Source: Bacilli bacterium (GTDB lineage Bacteria > Bacillota_I > Bacilli_A > RF39 > UBA660). Taken from it: a stretch of DNA of 64,000 nucleotides. Numbering within the stretch: the first letter of the stretch is position 1; every line of letters starts with the position of its first letter. The position numbers and the translations under genes are program-made. The DNA is taken from NCBI GenBank assembly GCA_900753325.1, contig CAADYO010000028.1:1-64000 (forward strand), written 5' to 3'. The notes under the pieces are model-generated. The model worked only from the letters and a program-made list of their open reading frames with translations. It was not told where the DNA came from and did no database searches. Positions 63,792-64,000 of the stretch are shown piece by piece.

Positions 63792-64000
63792 ATGAAAAAG
63801 AAAGTAAAAAATAACAAATCCAAGCAAACATTATTCGTTTATTTATCATTAAGATTTTTAGTAATAGTTTGTATGGTAGCCCAAAGTATGAATGGTAACT
63901 GGGAAAATGTCTTATTATGTATTTTAACCTTAATACTATTCACTTTACCGGATTTAATATCTGAAAAGTTTAATATTGAGTTACCATCAACCTTAGAAAT
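63792..64000 (+). CDS. N-terminal part of a membrane protein, cut by the window edge
   Basis: ATG at 63792 lies nine bases after the kinase gene, so the two are likely cotranscribed. The 69 visible residues start with a Lys/Asn-rich stretch, then two hydrophobic helices (LFVYLSLRFLVIVCMVAQ and VLLCILTLILFTLPDLI) joined by NGNWEN, and end at ELPSTLE. I cannot name the family from this fragment. No stop is reached before base 64000. Confidence 0.75.
   Translation, partial: MKKKVKNNKSKQTLFVYLSLRFLVIVCMVAQSMNGNWENVLLCILTLILFTLPDLISEKFNIELPSTLE

Noticed and set aside
1..64000. Prophage, insertion sequence, CRISPR array, toxin-antitoxin or restriction system
   Set aside because: No transposase, integrase, phage structural gene, repeat-spacer array or defence-type gene could be supported anywhere in the window.

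Overview
The window comes from a low-GC, Gram-positive-type bacterium. Nearly every stop and intergenic region is A/T-rich, and Shine-Dalgarno sites are clear. TGA serves as a stop (for example at the end of tsaE and of the 31.8 kb membrane gene) while Trp is TGG, so the standard bacterial code applies rather than the Mycoplasma code. A lipoteichoic-acid-synthase-like protein, an LCP protein, PASTA proteins, a peptidoglycan hydrolase and a sortase indicate a walled Bacillota cell. GatCAB implies indirect Gln-tRNA (and possibly Asn-tRNA) formation. My inference is an uncultured, fermentative, host-associated member of the Bacilli close to the Mollicutes-like gut lineages; this rests on style and gene content, not on a marker-gene comparison.

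Layout. 1-70: 3' end of a 5S rRNA. 0.18-2.7 kb: t6A operon tsaE-tsaB-rimI-like-tsaD. 2.9-8.1 kb: FIST-domain protein, a decayed membrane-protein gene, a small ORF and a 944-residue GH10-like/PHP/tail-anchor fusion. 8.2-17.9 kb: an ABC importer of the nitrate/sulfonate/taurine type whose binding protein lies about 7 kb from its ATPase and permease. The gap is filled on the opposite strand by an arginine-type ABC importer and an arginine deiminase operon in which carbamate kinase and the YfcC/ArcD-type antiporter form one open frame. 18-22 kb: a maf remnant, a YfcE phosphodiesterase, and a thioester/CnaB surface protein with its sortase and a membrane protein. 22-32 kb: housekeeping (pcrA, a nucleotidyltransferase, ligA, gatCAB). 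32-46 kb: envelope block with a degenerate GGDEF sensor, YihY, an LTA-synthase-like enzyme, an LCP-PASTA protein, a large GH73-type surface hydrolase, a candidate stand-alone structured RNA and a kinase-less six-PASTA membrane protein. 46.5-62.5 kb: surface polysaccharide locus (polymerase-like/GT4 fusion, two GT2, TagGH-type exporter, HAD protein, GT4, pyruvyltransferase, PRPP-synthetase paralog, GtrII-like protein, two acyltransferases, SGNH esterase). 62.8 kb to the end: diacylglycerol-kinase-like gene and a truncated membrane-protein gene.

How it works together. Arginine would be imported, deiminated and phosphorolysed to ornithine, NH3, CO2 and ATP, with ornithine exported by the fused or co-translated antiporter. 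The envelope genes make and export a polysaccharide decorated with pyruvyl and acyl groups, attach it (LCP) and remodel peptidoglycan (GH73). PASTA proteins and SBP-fold sensor domains monitor the wall.

Points most worth a second look are the stopless arcC-arcD junction with a strong internal ribosome site, the structured RNA at about 44.2 kb, the sortase with no Arg after its Cys, the interrupted ABC operon, the GH10/PHP fusion with a likely upstream frameshift, and two gene remnants that show recent decay.
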